Assembly (NCBI RefSeq): GCF_900105325.1
Contig: NZ_FNSU01000003.1
Location: forward strand, 4,167,501 to 4,231,500
DNA length: 64,000 nucleotides
DNA from: Pseudomonas marginalis
GTDB taxonomy: Bacteria; Pseudomonadota; Gammaproteobacteria; Pseudomonadales; Pseudomonadaceae
Direction of reading: 5' to 3'
The notes below the pieces were generated by a model. The model was given only the letters and a program-made list of their open reading frames with translations, did no database searches and was not told the DNA's origin. Position numbers and translations under genes: made by a program. This document shows, piece by piece, positions 1-7,368 of the stretch; positions within the stretch are counted from its first letter, which is position 1, and each line of letters opens with the position of its first letter.

Positions 1-126
1 GAGGACACCGCACGCAAGTTGGTCAGTACGCCCGCCTATATGCTCGGCAAGAGCATCAGTGAAGTGGCCTCAGGCATCAACAAGCTGGTGGACCGGGTGC
101 TGGAGCTGACCCACGAGAACGATTAG
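1..126 (+). CDS. elbB: ElbB, glyoxalase-like protein (C-terminal fragment)
   Basis: Only the last 41 codons are in the window; the gene begins to the left. The visible tail contains TPAYMLGKSISEVASGI followed by a short helix, which closely matches the C-terminus of E. coli ElbB (YhbL), a DJ-1/PfpI-superfamily protein with weak glyoxalase activity linked to isoprenoid yield. It ends with TAG at 124-126. A convergent minus-strand gene follows after 29 bp. The assignment rests on the C-terminal motif alone. Confidence 0.7.
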   Translation, partial: EDTARKLVSTPAYMLGKSISEVASGINKLVDRVLELTHEND

Positions 127-155
127 TGGGGATGCCGGGCTCCCTCTCCAACGGA

Positions 156-611
156 TCAGGACTGGCGCATTAACCGCGTCAGTATCCTGTCGAGTGAGTT
201 GGCAAATGCCTGCTTGTCCTTCTCCCCATGGGGCGGTGGTCCACCGCCCATCTGGCCCTGCTCGCGCAGGTCGGTAAACAGGTTGCGCACCGCCAATCGC
301 TCACTCATGTTCGCCGGGCTGAACTCCTTGCCCCGAGGGTCGAGGGCCGTGACGCCCTTCTTCACCAGGCGGTCGGCCAGGGGCACATCGCTGCAGATCA
401 CCAGTTCGCCGGGCACTGCGTGCTCCACCAGATAGTCATCTGCTGCGTCCGGGCCGCTGGGCACCACGATCAACTTCACGCACGAGAAGCTCGGCTTGAT
501 CTGGCTTTGGCCGGCCACCAGGACGACCTCGAACTGGCGCTTGAGGGCGAACTTCACCACCTGCTCCTTGGCGGCCCGGGGGCAGGCGTCTGCATCGATC
601 CATACGCGCAT
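156..611 (-). CDS. YaiI/YqxD family protein (UPF0178)
   Basis: A 151-residue protein. The N-terminus reads MRVWIDADACPRAAKEQ; the D-A-D-A-C-P motif at residues 6-11 is the hallmark of the YaiI/YqxD (DUF188) family, which has a PIN/NYN-like fold and no firmly established function. The ATG at 609-611 is chosen over an upstream in-frame ATG because the family starts at this MxxWxDADACP segment and the longer form would overlap the permease gene. The upstream permease stops at 613-615, one base before this start, so the two are probably co-transcribed and translationally coupled. Family call is firm; function unknown. Confidence 0.85.
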   Translation of the reverse strand: MRVWIDADACPRAAKEQVVKFALKRQFEVVLVAGQSQIKPSFSCVKLIVVPSGPDAADDYLVEHAVPGELVICSDVPLADRLVKKGVTALDPRGKEFSPANMSERLAVRNLFTDLREQGQMGGGPPPHGEKDKQAFANSLDRILTRLMRQS

Positions 612-612
612 G

Positions 613-2508
613 TTATGCCGCCACTCGCTGCTTTTCTGCCAGCCGGCTGCGGCCATAGAGCACCACAATGGCCAGGATCGCCACGGCCTGTGCGCTCAAC
701 GAGTACGCATCGGCGTGGATGCCCAGCCAGTCGAAGTCAAAGAACGCCACTGGCCGCGTGCCGAAGATGCCGGCTTCCTGCAACGCCTTGACGCCATGCC
801 CGGCGAACACCACCGACAACGCGCACAACAGCCCCGCATTGATGCCGAAAAACAGCGCCAGCGGCAGTTTCGCCGAACCGCGCAGGATCACCCAGGCCAG
901 GCCCACCAGCAGCACCAACGCCGTGGCACCACCCGCCAGCACCGCGTTGTGCCCGGCCGGGCCCGCTTGCAGCCACAGGGTTTCGTAGAACAGGATCACT
1001 TCGAACAGCTCGCGGTAGACCGAGAAGAACGCCAATATCGCAAAACCGAAACGCCCACCGCCGCCCACCAGGCTGCTCTTGATGTAGTCCTGCCACGCCG
1101 CGGCATGGCGGCGGTCGTGCATCCACACGCCAAGCCACAGCACCATCACACTGGCGAACAGCGCCGTGCAGCCTTCGAGCAATTCGCGCTGGGCGCCGCT
1201 GACATCAATCACATACGCCGCCAATGCCCAGGTGGCCAAGCCGGCCAATAGTGCCAGGCCCCAGCCGACGTTGACGCTGCGCACCGCCGATTGCTGGCCG
1301 GTGTTGCGCAGGAACGCCAGGATCGCCGCCAGCACCAGGATGGCTTCCAGGCCTTCACGCAGCAGGATCAGCAGACCGGAAATGTAGCTCAACGACCAGC
1401 TCAAGCCATCGCTGCCCAGCAAGCCTGCGGACTCGGTGAGCTTGCCCTTGGCCACGTCCAGACGCTGCTGCACCTGCTCGATCGGCAGACCGTCCTGTAA
1501 CGACTGCCGGTAAGCCATCAGGGCCTTCTCGGTGTCCTTACGCACGTTGGCATCGACGTTATCCAGTGAGCTTTCCACCAGCTCAAAGCCTTCCAGGTAC
1601 GCCGCCACCGACAAATCATAGGCTTGCTCGTGGTCACCGTTACGGAACGCTGCGAGGCTCTTGTCCAGGGTGCTGGCGGTGTAATCGAGCAACTGCGCCG
1701 GGCCACGCTTGACCTGCGGCGGTTGCGCACGCTGGGCGCGGAAGGTCGCGGCAGCGGTTGGGCCGTTTGCGGCCAGCACTTCATTAGGCGTCTGGCGGGC
1801 CAGGTCGGCGAGGTTGAAGGGCTGCTCGCTTTTCGCCGCAGCCGGGTCGGCGGTGAAGCCGGCGATGTAGGTGGCCAGGTCCCAACGCTGGCGGTCGTCC
1901 AGTTGGTCAGCAAAGGACGGCATGTCAGTGCCTTCGACACCCAGGCCCAGGGTGTTGTAGATCGCGTAAAGGCTCAGGCGATCCAGGCGCGCAGCATCCG
2001 TCAAGTTGGCCGGAGGCGGCGTCATCCCCACGCCGGCCGGACCATCGCCGGCACCGGCAGTGCCGTGGCACACCGAACAGTGCTGGGCGTAGAGCGGTGC
2101 GCCGCGCGTCGGGTCGGGCGTGATGGCCGGGGCTTGGCTGACTTCATACGCGACTGCCAGCTTGGCGCCCAACTGGCGGGCCTGGCGAGCGACGGTCGCG
2201 CCGTCTGCATGAGCGGTGACAGCCGCCAGCAGTTCCTCGACCCCCTTCACCAGTTCCGCGCGCTCAGGCTTTTGCGGCAAATCCGCCACCAACCCCTGCA
2301 AGACCCCAAGAAACTCCACCTGCTCGCGGTATTCCGAATCATCCACCACCTTGCCCGCCTCTACCGTCGGTGGGTAGTCGGCGCCAATGTAGTCCAGCAG
2401 ATGCAGGGCTTGTGGAGCGCCCTCGGCAGTCGCGGCCAGCAGGTTGAAGCTGCACGACATCAATGCCGGCAACAGCAGCCAGGCGAGAAAACGGAAGGGG
2501 CCAGTCAT
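613..2508 (-). CDS. Cytochrome c / FTR1 family iron permease fusion
   Basis: A 631-residue inner-membrane protein with a signal peptide, a periplasmic c-type cytochrome domain (CSVCH haem motif, C144-C147-H148), a helical linker (about 230-365), and a C-terminal FTR1/EfeU permease with about seven membrane helices. The permease has the iron-binding REGLE at 384-388 and RELFE at 499-503, plus a further RELLE at 441-445. FTR1 permeases import iron with an oxidase partner; here the fused cytochrome may replace the separate EfeO/EfeB partners, which is inference. It is followed with 1-bp spacing by the YaiI-like gene. No convincing Fur box was seen in the 270 bp upstream. Confidence 0.9.
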   Translation of the reverse strand: MTGPFRFLAWLLLPALMSCSFNLLAATAEGAPQALHLLDYIGADYPPTVEAGKVVDDSEYREQVEFLGVLQGLVADLPQKPERAELVKGVEELLAAVTAHADGATVARQARQLGAKLAVAYEVSQAPAITPDPTRGAPLYAQHCSVCHGTAGAGDGPAGVGMTPPPANLTDAARLDRLSLYAIYNTLGLGVEGTDMPSFADQLDDRQRWDLATYIAGFTADPAAAKSEQPFNLADLARQTPNEVLAANGPTAAATFRAQRAQPPQVKRGPAQLLDYTASTLDKSLAAFRNGDHEQAYDLSVAAYLEGFELVESSLDNVDANVRKDTEKALMAYRQSLQDGLPIEQVQQRLDVAKGKLTESAGLLGSDGLSWSLSYISGLLILLREGLEAILVLAAILAFLRNTGQQSAVRSVNVGWGLALLAGLATWALAAYVIDVSGAQRELLEGCTALFASVMVLWLGVWMHDRRHAAAWQDYIKSSLVGGGGRFGFAILAFFSVYRELFEVILFYETLWLQAGPAGHNAVLAGGATALVLLVGLAWVILRGSAKLPLALFFGINAGLLCALSVVFAGHGVKALQEAGIFGTRPVAFFDFDWLGIHADAYSLSAQAVAILAIVVLYGRSRLAEKQRVAA

Positions 2509-2658
2509 GAATGAATCTCAAGTGGAAATACGAAGTAACACATTGTTAAGCGTTAAAGGGTTTGACTCAAGGCGTTAGTGATTTGTCGTGTGGGCGGACG
2601 GGGCATTTTGGAGATGGGTTACTGGCATCGCTGTCAGCTCAATCGAGGCAAAAAGCCA

Positions 2659-2686
2659 TTGTTTTGCCAGTAACGATGCTTATAAT
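2659..2686 (+). promoter_or_regulatory. Predicted sigma-70 promoter of the LpoB-like cluster
   Basis: A perfect -10 hexamer TATAAT (2681-2686) lies 16 bp after a weak -35 TTGTTT (2659-2664). Initiation near 2693 would leave a leader of about 85 nt before the lipoprotein ATG at 2777. Predicted by eye. Confidence 0.5.
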
Positions 2687-2776
2687 GCCGCGCCCTGTTA
2701 GTGCGAAAGGGAATTTCGTTCCTCGGTTTTATGAGGAATAACCATATTGGTTGACTACTTTCAGGGAAGAAGTGAC

Positions 2777-4171
2777 ATGGTTTTTCGCGCCTTACCTCCG
2801 CTCGCGCTCGCGGCAGTCACTTTGCTCAGCGGCTGTTCAATGTTCCGCAGCTACGACGCCGAGCTGCAAGCCACCAACCAGCAACTCGCCACCGGCAATG
2901 TTGACGCCGCCCTGACCCTGCTGGAAAAGAACAACACCGGCGAAGACAAAGACCTGCTGTATTTCTTCGAAAAGGGCGAGTTGCTGCGGGCCAAGGGCGA
3001 CCTGACCGGCAGCCAGACCGCCTGGCGCAGCGCCGACCTGCAAGTCTACAAGTGGGAAGAGTCGGTCAAGTTCGACAGCGCAAAATACCTTTCCCAGTTC
3101 GGCAGCTTCCTGGCCAATGACAAGGTGCGTCGCTACGAAGGCTATGACTACGAAAAAGTCATGCTGACCACGCAGATGGCCCTGAACCTGCTGGCCTTGA
3201 ACGACTTCGACGGTGCACGCACCGAAATCAAGAAGACCCACGAACGCGAAGCGGTGATCGCCGACCTGCGCGACAAGGAATACCTCAAGCGCGAAGACGA
3301 AGCCGAGCAACAGGGCGTGACCACCCAGATCAAGGACCTGCACGGCTACCCGGTGCAGGCCCTCGACGCGCCGGAGGTGGTCGGCCTGAAGAACAGCTAC
3401 CAGAGTGCGTTCAGCCATTACCTGGCCGGCTTCGTCTACGAAGCCCTGGGCGAAAAAGACCTGGCAGCCCCCGGTTATCGCAAGGCCGTCGAGCTGCGCC
3501 CTAACACACCACTGCTGGAAAAAGCGCTGCTCGACCTGGACAAATCCAAGGTCGGCAGTGACGAAACCGACGTGCTGATCGTAGTGCAGAGCGGCCTCGC
3601 ACCCGCCCGCGACTCGATCCGCCTGCCGCTGCCGATCCCGATCAATGGCAATCTGGTGATCACCCCGCTGTCGTTCCCGGTGATCAAGGCCGACACCTCC
3701 ACAGCGACCTTTGCCCAGATCGGTGTCGACGGCCAGCAACAGAACCTCACGGCGCTCAACAGCACCACGGCCATGTCCCGCCGCGCCCTGCGTGACGACA
3801 TGCCAGGCATCATCCTGCGCACTACCGTGCGTGCGGTAAGCCGTGGTGTGGCGCAGAACAACCTGAACAAGACCAACCCCATGGCAGGCCTGGTACTGGG
3901 TATCGCCTCGGCCGTGACCGAAGGCGCCGACACCCGCACCTGGCGCACCCTGCCGGACATGACCCAAGTCACGCGTCTGCGCCTCAAGCGTGGTGAACAC
4001 CAGGTCAGCCTGCCCAACGCCCTGGGTGGCACGCTGGTAACGATCAAGGCCGACCAGCGCTACCAGGTGATCACCCTGCGCGTGGTCGGCAACCAAGTGT
4101 TCGCCGGTGGCCTCGCCGCCCATGTGCTGCCCGGCACGACAACCCAGGCCATCGCCCTCAAACAACCTTAA
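2777..4171 (+). CDS. COG3014 family lipoprotein, first gene of LpoB-like cluster
   Basis: A 464-residue predicted lipoprotein. The signal peptide ends in the lipobox LSGC with the acylated cysteine at residue 20, which fixes the start at 2777 (a GGGAAG ribosome site lies just upstream) rather than at an in-frame codon 30 bp earlier. Residues 25-260 contain helical, TPR-like segments such as GDLTGSQTAWRSADLQV; the C-terminal half is beta-rich. It resembles the COG3014 family of uncharacterised lipoproteins. It starts a run with YcfL and LpoB-like genes (gap to ycfL 10 bp), suggesting a role in the periplasm or outer membrane. Function not known. Confidence 0.8.
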   Translation: MVFRALPPLALAAVTLLSGCSMFRSYDAELQATNQQLATGNVDAALTLLEKNNTGEDKDLLYFFEKGELLRAKGDLTGSQTAWRSADLQVYKWEESVKFDSAKYLSQFGSFLANDKVRRYEGYDYEKVMLTTQMALNLLALNDFDGARTEIKKTHEREAVIADLRDKEYLKREDEAEQQGVTTQIKDLHGYPVQALDAPEVVGLKNSYQSAFSHYLAGFVYEALGEKDLAAPGYRKAVELRPNTPLLEKALLDLDKSKVGSDETDVLIVVQSGLAPARDSIRLPLPIPINGNLVITPLSFPVIKADTSTATFAQIGVDGQQQNLTALNSTTAMSRRALRDDMPGIILRTTVRAVSRGVAQNNLNKTNPMAGLVLGIASAVTEGADTRTWRTLPDMTQVTRLRLKRGEHQVSLPNALGGTLVTIKADQRYQVITLRVVGNQVFAGGLAAHVLPGTTTQAIALKQP

Positions 4172-4181
4172 GGAGCACCCT

Positions 4182-4553
4182 ATGCGTCACTTTATCCTCG
4201 GCGCACTGGCGCTGGTCCTGCTTGCCGGCTGCGCCACCCCGCCACCACCGGAGCCTGGCAGCGCCGCGAGCAAGATCGTGGTGATGGGCAAGTTCAAGGG
4301 CATCGCGGTCGGCGCCATTCGTGTGGCCCGCGAGAACGGCTTCCTCACCGCCAAGGTGCAACTGAGCAATATCACCAGCAGTAACCAGATGATGTATTAC
4401 CGCTTCGCCTGGCTGGGCGCCGATGGTTTCCCGGTGGGCGATGAAGAGACCTGGAAAGTGCTGAACCTGTACGCCAACCAGGCGACCTTCCTGCCCGCCA
4501 TTGCCAATGTGCCCCAGGCCGCGGACTTCCGCCTTGAAGTCAAAACCCCTTGA
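4182..4553 (+). CDS. YcfL family lipoprotein
   Basis: A 123-residue lipoprotein: short signal peptide with lipobox LAGC (C17), then one beta-rich domain. The segment MMYYRFAWLGADGFPVG is typical of the YcfL (DUF1425) family, in which a Y-x-W/F-x-D-x-G motif is conserved. In enterobacteria ycfL lies immediately upstream of lpoB, and the same order is kept here. AAGGAG at 4170-4174 precedes the ATG. Role in E. coli is unknown; the conserved pairing hints at peptidoglycan synthesis or envelope sensing. Confidence 0.82.
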   Translation: MRHFILGALALVLLAGCATPPPPEPGSAASKIVVMGKFKGIAVGAIRVARENGFLTAKVQLSNITSSNQMMYYRFAWLGADGFPVGDEETWKVLNLYANQATFLPAIANVPQAADFRLEVKTP

Positions 4554-4588
4554 GCCGTTCATTCTTTTTGCTGCTGAGAGATTTCCCC

Positions 4589-5176
4589 ATGCTTGCACGC
4601 TTCTCGATTCTCGCCGTGGTTGCCGTCCTGGCCAGCGGCTGCGCGAATACCTCCCCGGTACTGGGTGGTAAAAACATCAGCTACGGCGACACCAAGGCCG
4701 TGGAACTGGTGACCAACGAGTTCGGCTCCACCGACCTGCAGATGATCGCCGAAAGCATGACCCGCTCCCTCGCCCAGTCCGGCATCCTGCAAGGCCGCCC
4801 GGTGGTGCAGGTGTATGACGTGAAGAACAAGACCAGCGAGTACATCGACACCCGTGAGATCACCACGTCGATCAAGACCCAGCTGATGAAGACCGGCACC
4901 GCACGCTTCGCCAGTGACAACACCGACATGCAAAGCCAGGTCGACCAGCTCAAGCTGCAGAACCAGAGCGGCTTGTATAAGAAGTCCAGCGTCAGCAAGA
5001 CCGGCAACATGGTCGCCGCCAAGTACCGCCTGGAAGGCTCCATCAGTTCCATCGTCAAGCGCAGCTCGGACTACAAGGACGTGTTCTACAAGTTCAGCCT
5101 GCAGCTGATCGACGTCGAGAGCGGCCTGGCCGAATGGATGGACGAAAAAGAAATCCGCAAGACCACGGAGCGCTAG
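4589..5176 (+). CDS. lpoB: LpoB-like penicillin-binding protein activator lipoprotein
   Basis: A 195-residue lipoprotein with signal peptide ending LASGC (C18), followed by an LpoB/CsgG-like alpha-beta domain (GSTDLQMIAESMTRSL, then VVQVYDVKNKTSEYIDTREI). E. coli LpoB is an outer-membrane lipoprotein that activates PBP1b through a long flexible linker. Here the globular domain begins only about 20 residues after the lipidated cysteine, so the proline-rich linker is missing. That argues against the same reach across the periplasm. Pseudomonads are known to use LpoP for PBP1b, so the true target is uncertain. The family call is good, the activator role is inference. Confidence 0.75.
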   Translation: MLARFSILAVVAVLASGCANTSPVLGGKNISYGDTKAVELVTNEFGSTDLQMIAESMTRSLAQSGILQGRPVVQVYDVKNKTSEYIDTREITTSIKTQLMKTGTARFASDNTDMQSQVDQLKLQNQSGLYKKSSVSKTGNMVAAKYRLEGSISSIVKRSSDYKDVFYKFSLQLIDVESGLAEWMDEKEIRKTTER

Positions 5177-5179
5177 GCA

Positions 5180-5920
5180 ATGCGTGCATGGATCGGTTTG
5201 ATCGGCCTGTTGTGCGCCTTTGGCGCCTCGGCTGCACCCAAGATCGCGGTGACCGACCTGGCCTACCAGGCGCAGGTCGAGGAGTACATCCACCAGGTTT
5301 CGGCCAGCAACAACTTCCAGGCAAGCAGCTACAACGCCAGCGGTGCATCGAACTACAGCGAGTACGAGAGCCGTAGCAGCTACATCGAACAAACCGAGCT
5401 GCGCAAGTTCAGCGGTGATATCAAGGGGGAGATTCTCAAGTCCCGCCAGTTCCAGCTGGTGCAGGGCACGCCCTACACCGCCGATGCCAAGGGTGACGTC
5501 TATGACGTGATCAAGCGCATAAAGGCCGGTCACTTCAAGGGCGCGGACTATGTGCTGTTCGGTACGCTGTCAGACATCGACTTCACCCAGGACATCAACG
5601 CCCTGGACCACACCAACAGCTACTCGGCGGTGCTGGGCCTGACGCTGGTGGCGGATTTCAGCCTGATCAACACCCGCACCTACGAAATCACCTCGGCGTT
5701 TACCGCCATGGGCGAAGGCCAGGACACCAAGCTGGTGAACAGCCGCGACATACGCGTGAGCCTGAACCGGCCGCGGGTGGTGAAGGAAGTGTCGAAGGCG
5801 CTGGGTGAGGACGTGGCACGGCAACTGGCGGAACAGTTGGGCGGCGGCTATCAAGAGCCTGGCCAGCCGGTGTTGCGCAATAACCTGCCAAGGGATGAAG
5901 CGCCGAAGATCCTGCGCTGA
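5180..5920 (+). CDS. Secreted LpoB/CsgG-like protein, last gene of cluster
   Basis: A 246-residue protein with a type I signal peptide (cleavage near ASA-A, residues 16-19) and no lipobox, so soluble and periplasmic. The mature part begins PKIAVTDLAYQ, a CsgG/LpoB-type first strand, and contains ADYVLFGTLSDIDF and LVADFSLINTRTYEITSAF, which recall the nucleotide-binding-like fold of LpoB and CsgG. It starts 3 bp after the LpoB-like stop and overlaps nothing, so the two are surely co-transcribed. It may be a soluble partner of the LpoB-like lipoprotein. Function unknown. Confidence 0.7.
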   Translation: MRAWIGLIGLLCAFGASAAPKIAVTDLAYQAQVEEYIHQVSASNNFQASSYNASGASNYSEYESRSSYIEQTELRKFSGDIKGEILKSRQFQLVQGTPYTADAKGDVYDVIKRIKAGHFKGADYVLFGTLSDIDFTQDINALDHTNSYSAVLGLTLVADFSLINTRTYEITSAFTAMGEGQDTKLVNSRDIRVSLNRPRVVKEVSKALGEDVARQLAEQLGGGYQEPGQPVLRNNLPRDEAPKILR

Positions 5921-5950
5921 AGGGTAATCCTTTGGAAACACACAACCCAT

Positions 5951-6037
5951 GTGGGAGGGGGCTTGCTCCCGATAGCAGGGTGTCAGTCAGCTTAGCTGTA
6001 ACTGAGACACCGCCATCGGGAGCAAGCCCCCTCCCAC
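5951..6037. repeat. REP doublet (REPIN)
   Basis: Two inverted copies of a GTGGGAGGGGGCTTGCTCCC-type palindrome (5951-5970 and 6018-6037) enclose about 47 bp of less conserved sequence. Each copy can fold on its own and the pair can form a long hairpin. It lies between convergent genes (LpoB-like cluster and LysE) and may help end transcription of both. Such doublets are moved in trans by RAYT transposases; no RAYT gene is present in this window. Confidence 0.85.
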
Positions 6038-6071
6038 ACTTTTAACTCGGTTTCTTCAGAGGTACCGAGGT

Positions 6072-6704
6072 TTACGCCGTTGCGCGATGCAAGCTGGCCA
6101 GGAAACCCGCAGCCCCCACGAACAAGCCGGCAAACGTGCGGTTCACACGCTTCTGCTGCTTAGGCGTGCGCAACAGGCGCAAGACTTTCGACGCCAACCC
6201 CGTGTACCCCGCCATCACGATCATATCGACGCTGATCATCGTCGCACCGATGATCAGGTACTGGACCAGCAACGGCGCCTGGGGATTCACGAACTGCGGC
6301 AGCACCGCCAGCATGAACACCAGGGCCTTGGGGTTGCTGGCGTTGACCAGGAAACCACGGAACATCATCGCCATCGGCTTGCCGAGCGGGCGTATCGCCG
6401 CGTCATCGGCCATGTCCATGGGCAAGGCACGCCATTGCTTGACGGCCAGGTACACCAGGTACGCCACGCCAAACCACTTGATCGCATAGAACGCGGTCGA
6501 CGACGCCGCCAGAATGGCACCCAAACCGCCCGCTACCACGGCAATCTGCATGGCCAGGCCCAGTTGCAGGCCAATGGCGTTCCAGTAACCGCGCAGGAAG
6601 CCGTATTGCAGGCCGCTGGACATCGAAGCGATGGCGCCGGCGCCAGGGGAAAGGGAGATGATCCAACTGGCCAGGAAAAAGGCCAGCCACGTGTCGAGTG
6701 CCAT
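6072..6704 (-). CDS. LysE/RhtB family amino acid exporter
   Basis: A 210-residue inner-membrane protein with about six helices. The N-terminal segment SLSPGAGAIASMSSGLQYGF contains the conserved SPGP-like and G-x-x-x-G features of the LysE/RhtB superfamily, and NASNPKALVFML matches the second family signature. These carriers export amino acids or derivatives such as homoserine, threonine or lysine. The substrate cannot be told here. GAGGTG precedes the ATG at 6704. Transcribed alone. Confidence 0.85.
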   Translation of the reverse strand: MALDTWLAFFLASWIISLSPGAGAIASMSSGLQYGFLRGYWNAIGLQLGLAMQIAVVAGGLGAILAASSTAFYAIKWFGVAYLVYLAVKQWRALPMDMADDAAIRPLGKPMAMMFRGFLVNASNPKALVFMLAVLPQFVNPQAPLLVQYLIIGATMISVDMIVMAGYTGLASKVLRLLRTPKQQKRVNRTFAGLFVGAAGFLASLHRATA

Positions 6705-6795
6705 AGCACACCTCGGGGAAGAGTCAGCGATTGTCGGGCCTTAAGCTAACTCCGCCGAGCAGAGGCTGGCTATAGATTTTTACACGCGGTAAATG

Positions 6796-7368
6796 CTAGC
6801 GGTCGCCAGGGAACACATGGGTGCCGGGCCAACGCCGCACCGAGCGCTGGAAGAACAGGCTGTTAGGCACCTGTACGATGGCGCTGTCGGTGCCTGCCGC
6901 TTCCACTTCGATCAGTGTGGTGTAGAGCAAGTTGATCGCCACTACCCTGCCCTTCACGCCGGGCTTGTCGACGGTATCCACCAACTCGACGATGTCACCG
7001 AGGCGAAACGGTCCGACGGTAAAGATCAGGATCGCACACAGCAGGTTGGACAACACCGACCACATGGCGAAGAACGCCACTGCCGCCACTGCGACAAACC
7101 CCGACAGCGCGGTCCACAACACCGTGGCGGACACACCCAGCCGGCCCAGCACAAAGATCAACGCACTGCCCATGATCAGCCAGCGCAATCCGCCACGCAG
7201 GGGCATCAGCAGTTGTGGCGGAAACGGGTAGCGCTCACCCAGGCGCGTCAGGCCCTTGGCGACAAACCGCTGGGCGAGGTAGCCGGCCAGCAGGATCAGC
7301 AGGATTTGCACGCCGATCCATACAGGCTCGATCCATTGCGCAGGCAACGGCAGTTGCAAGGCTTCCAT
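6796..7368 (-). CDS. Small MscS-like mechanosensitive channel
   Basis: A 190-residue protein with three predicted membrane helices followed by a short MscS beta domain (VGPFRLGDIVELVDTVDKPGVKG and VPNSLFF). The F-R-x-G-D-x-V segment and the P-N-S motif are typical of MscS channels. It is shorter than E. coli MscS (286 residues) because the C-terminal cytoplasmic cage is missing. Its ATG (7366-7368) overlaps the stop codon of the upstream yheS gene (7368-7370) in a TGATG arrangement, so translation is probably coupled. Expected to ease osmotic pressure, though the truncated form has not been shown to gate. Confidence 0.8.
   Translation of the reverse strand: MEALQLPLPAQWIEPVWIGVQILLILLAGYLAQRFVAKGLTRLGERYPFPPQLLMPLRGGLRWLIMGSALIFVLGRLGVSATVLWTALSGFVAVAAVAFFAMWSVLSNLLCAILIFTVGPFRLGDIVELVDTVDKPGVKGRVVAINLLYTTLIEVEAAGTDSAIVQVPNSLFFQRSVRRWPGTHVFPGDR

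Noticed and set aside
2509..2658. Fur box upstream of the cytochrome/FTR1 gene
   Set aside because: No stretch comes near the GATAATGATAATCATTATC pattern or its 7-1-7 form.
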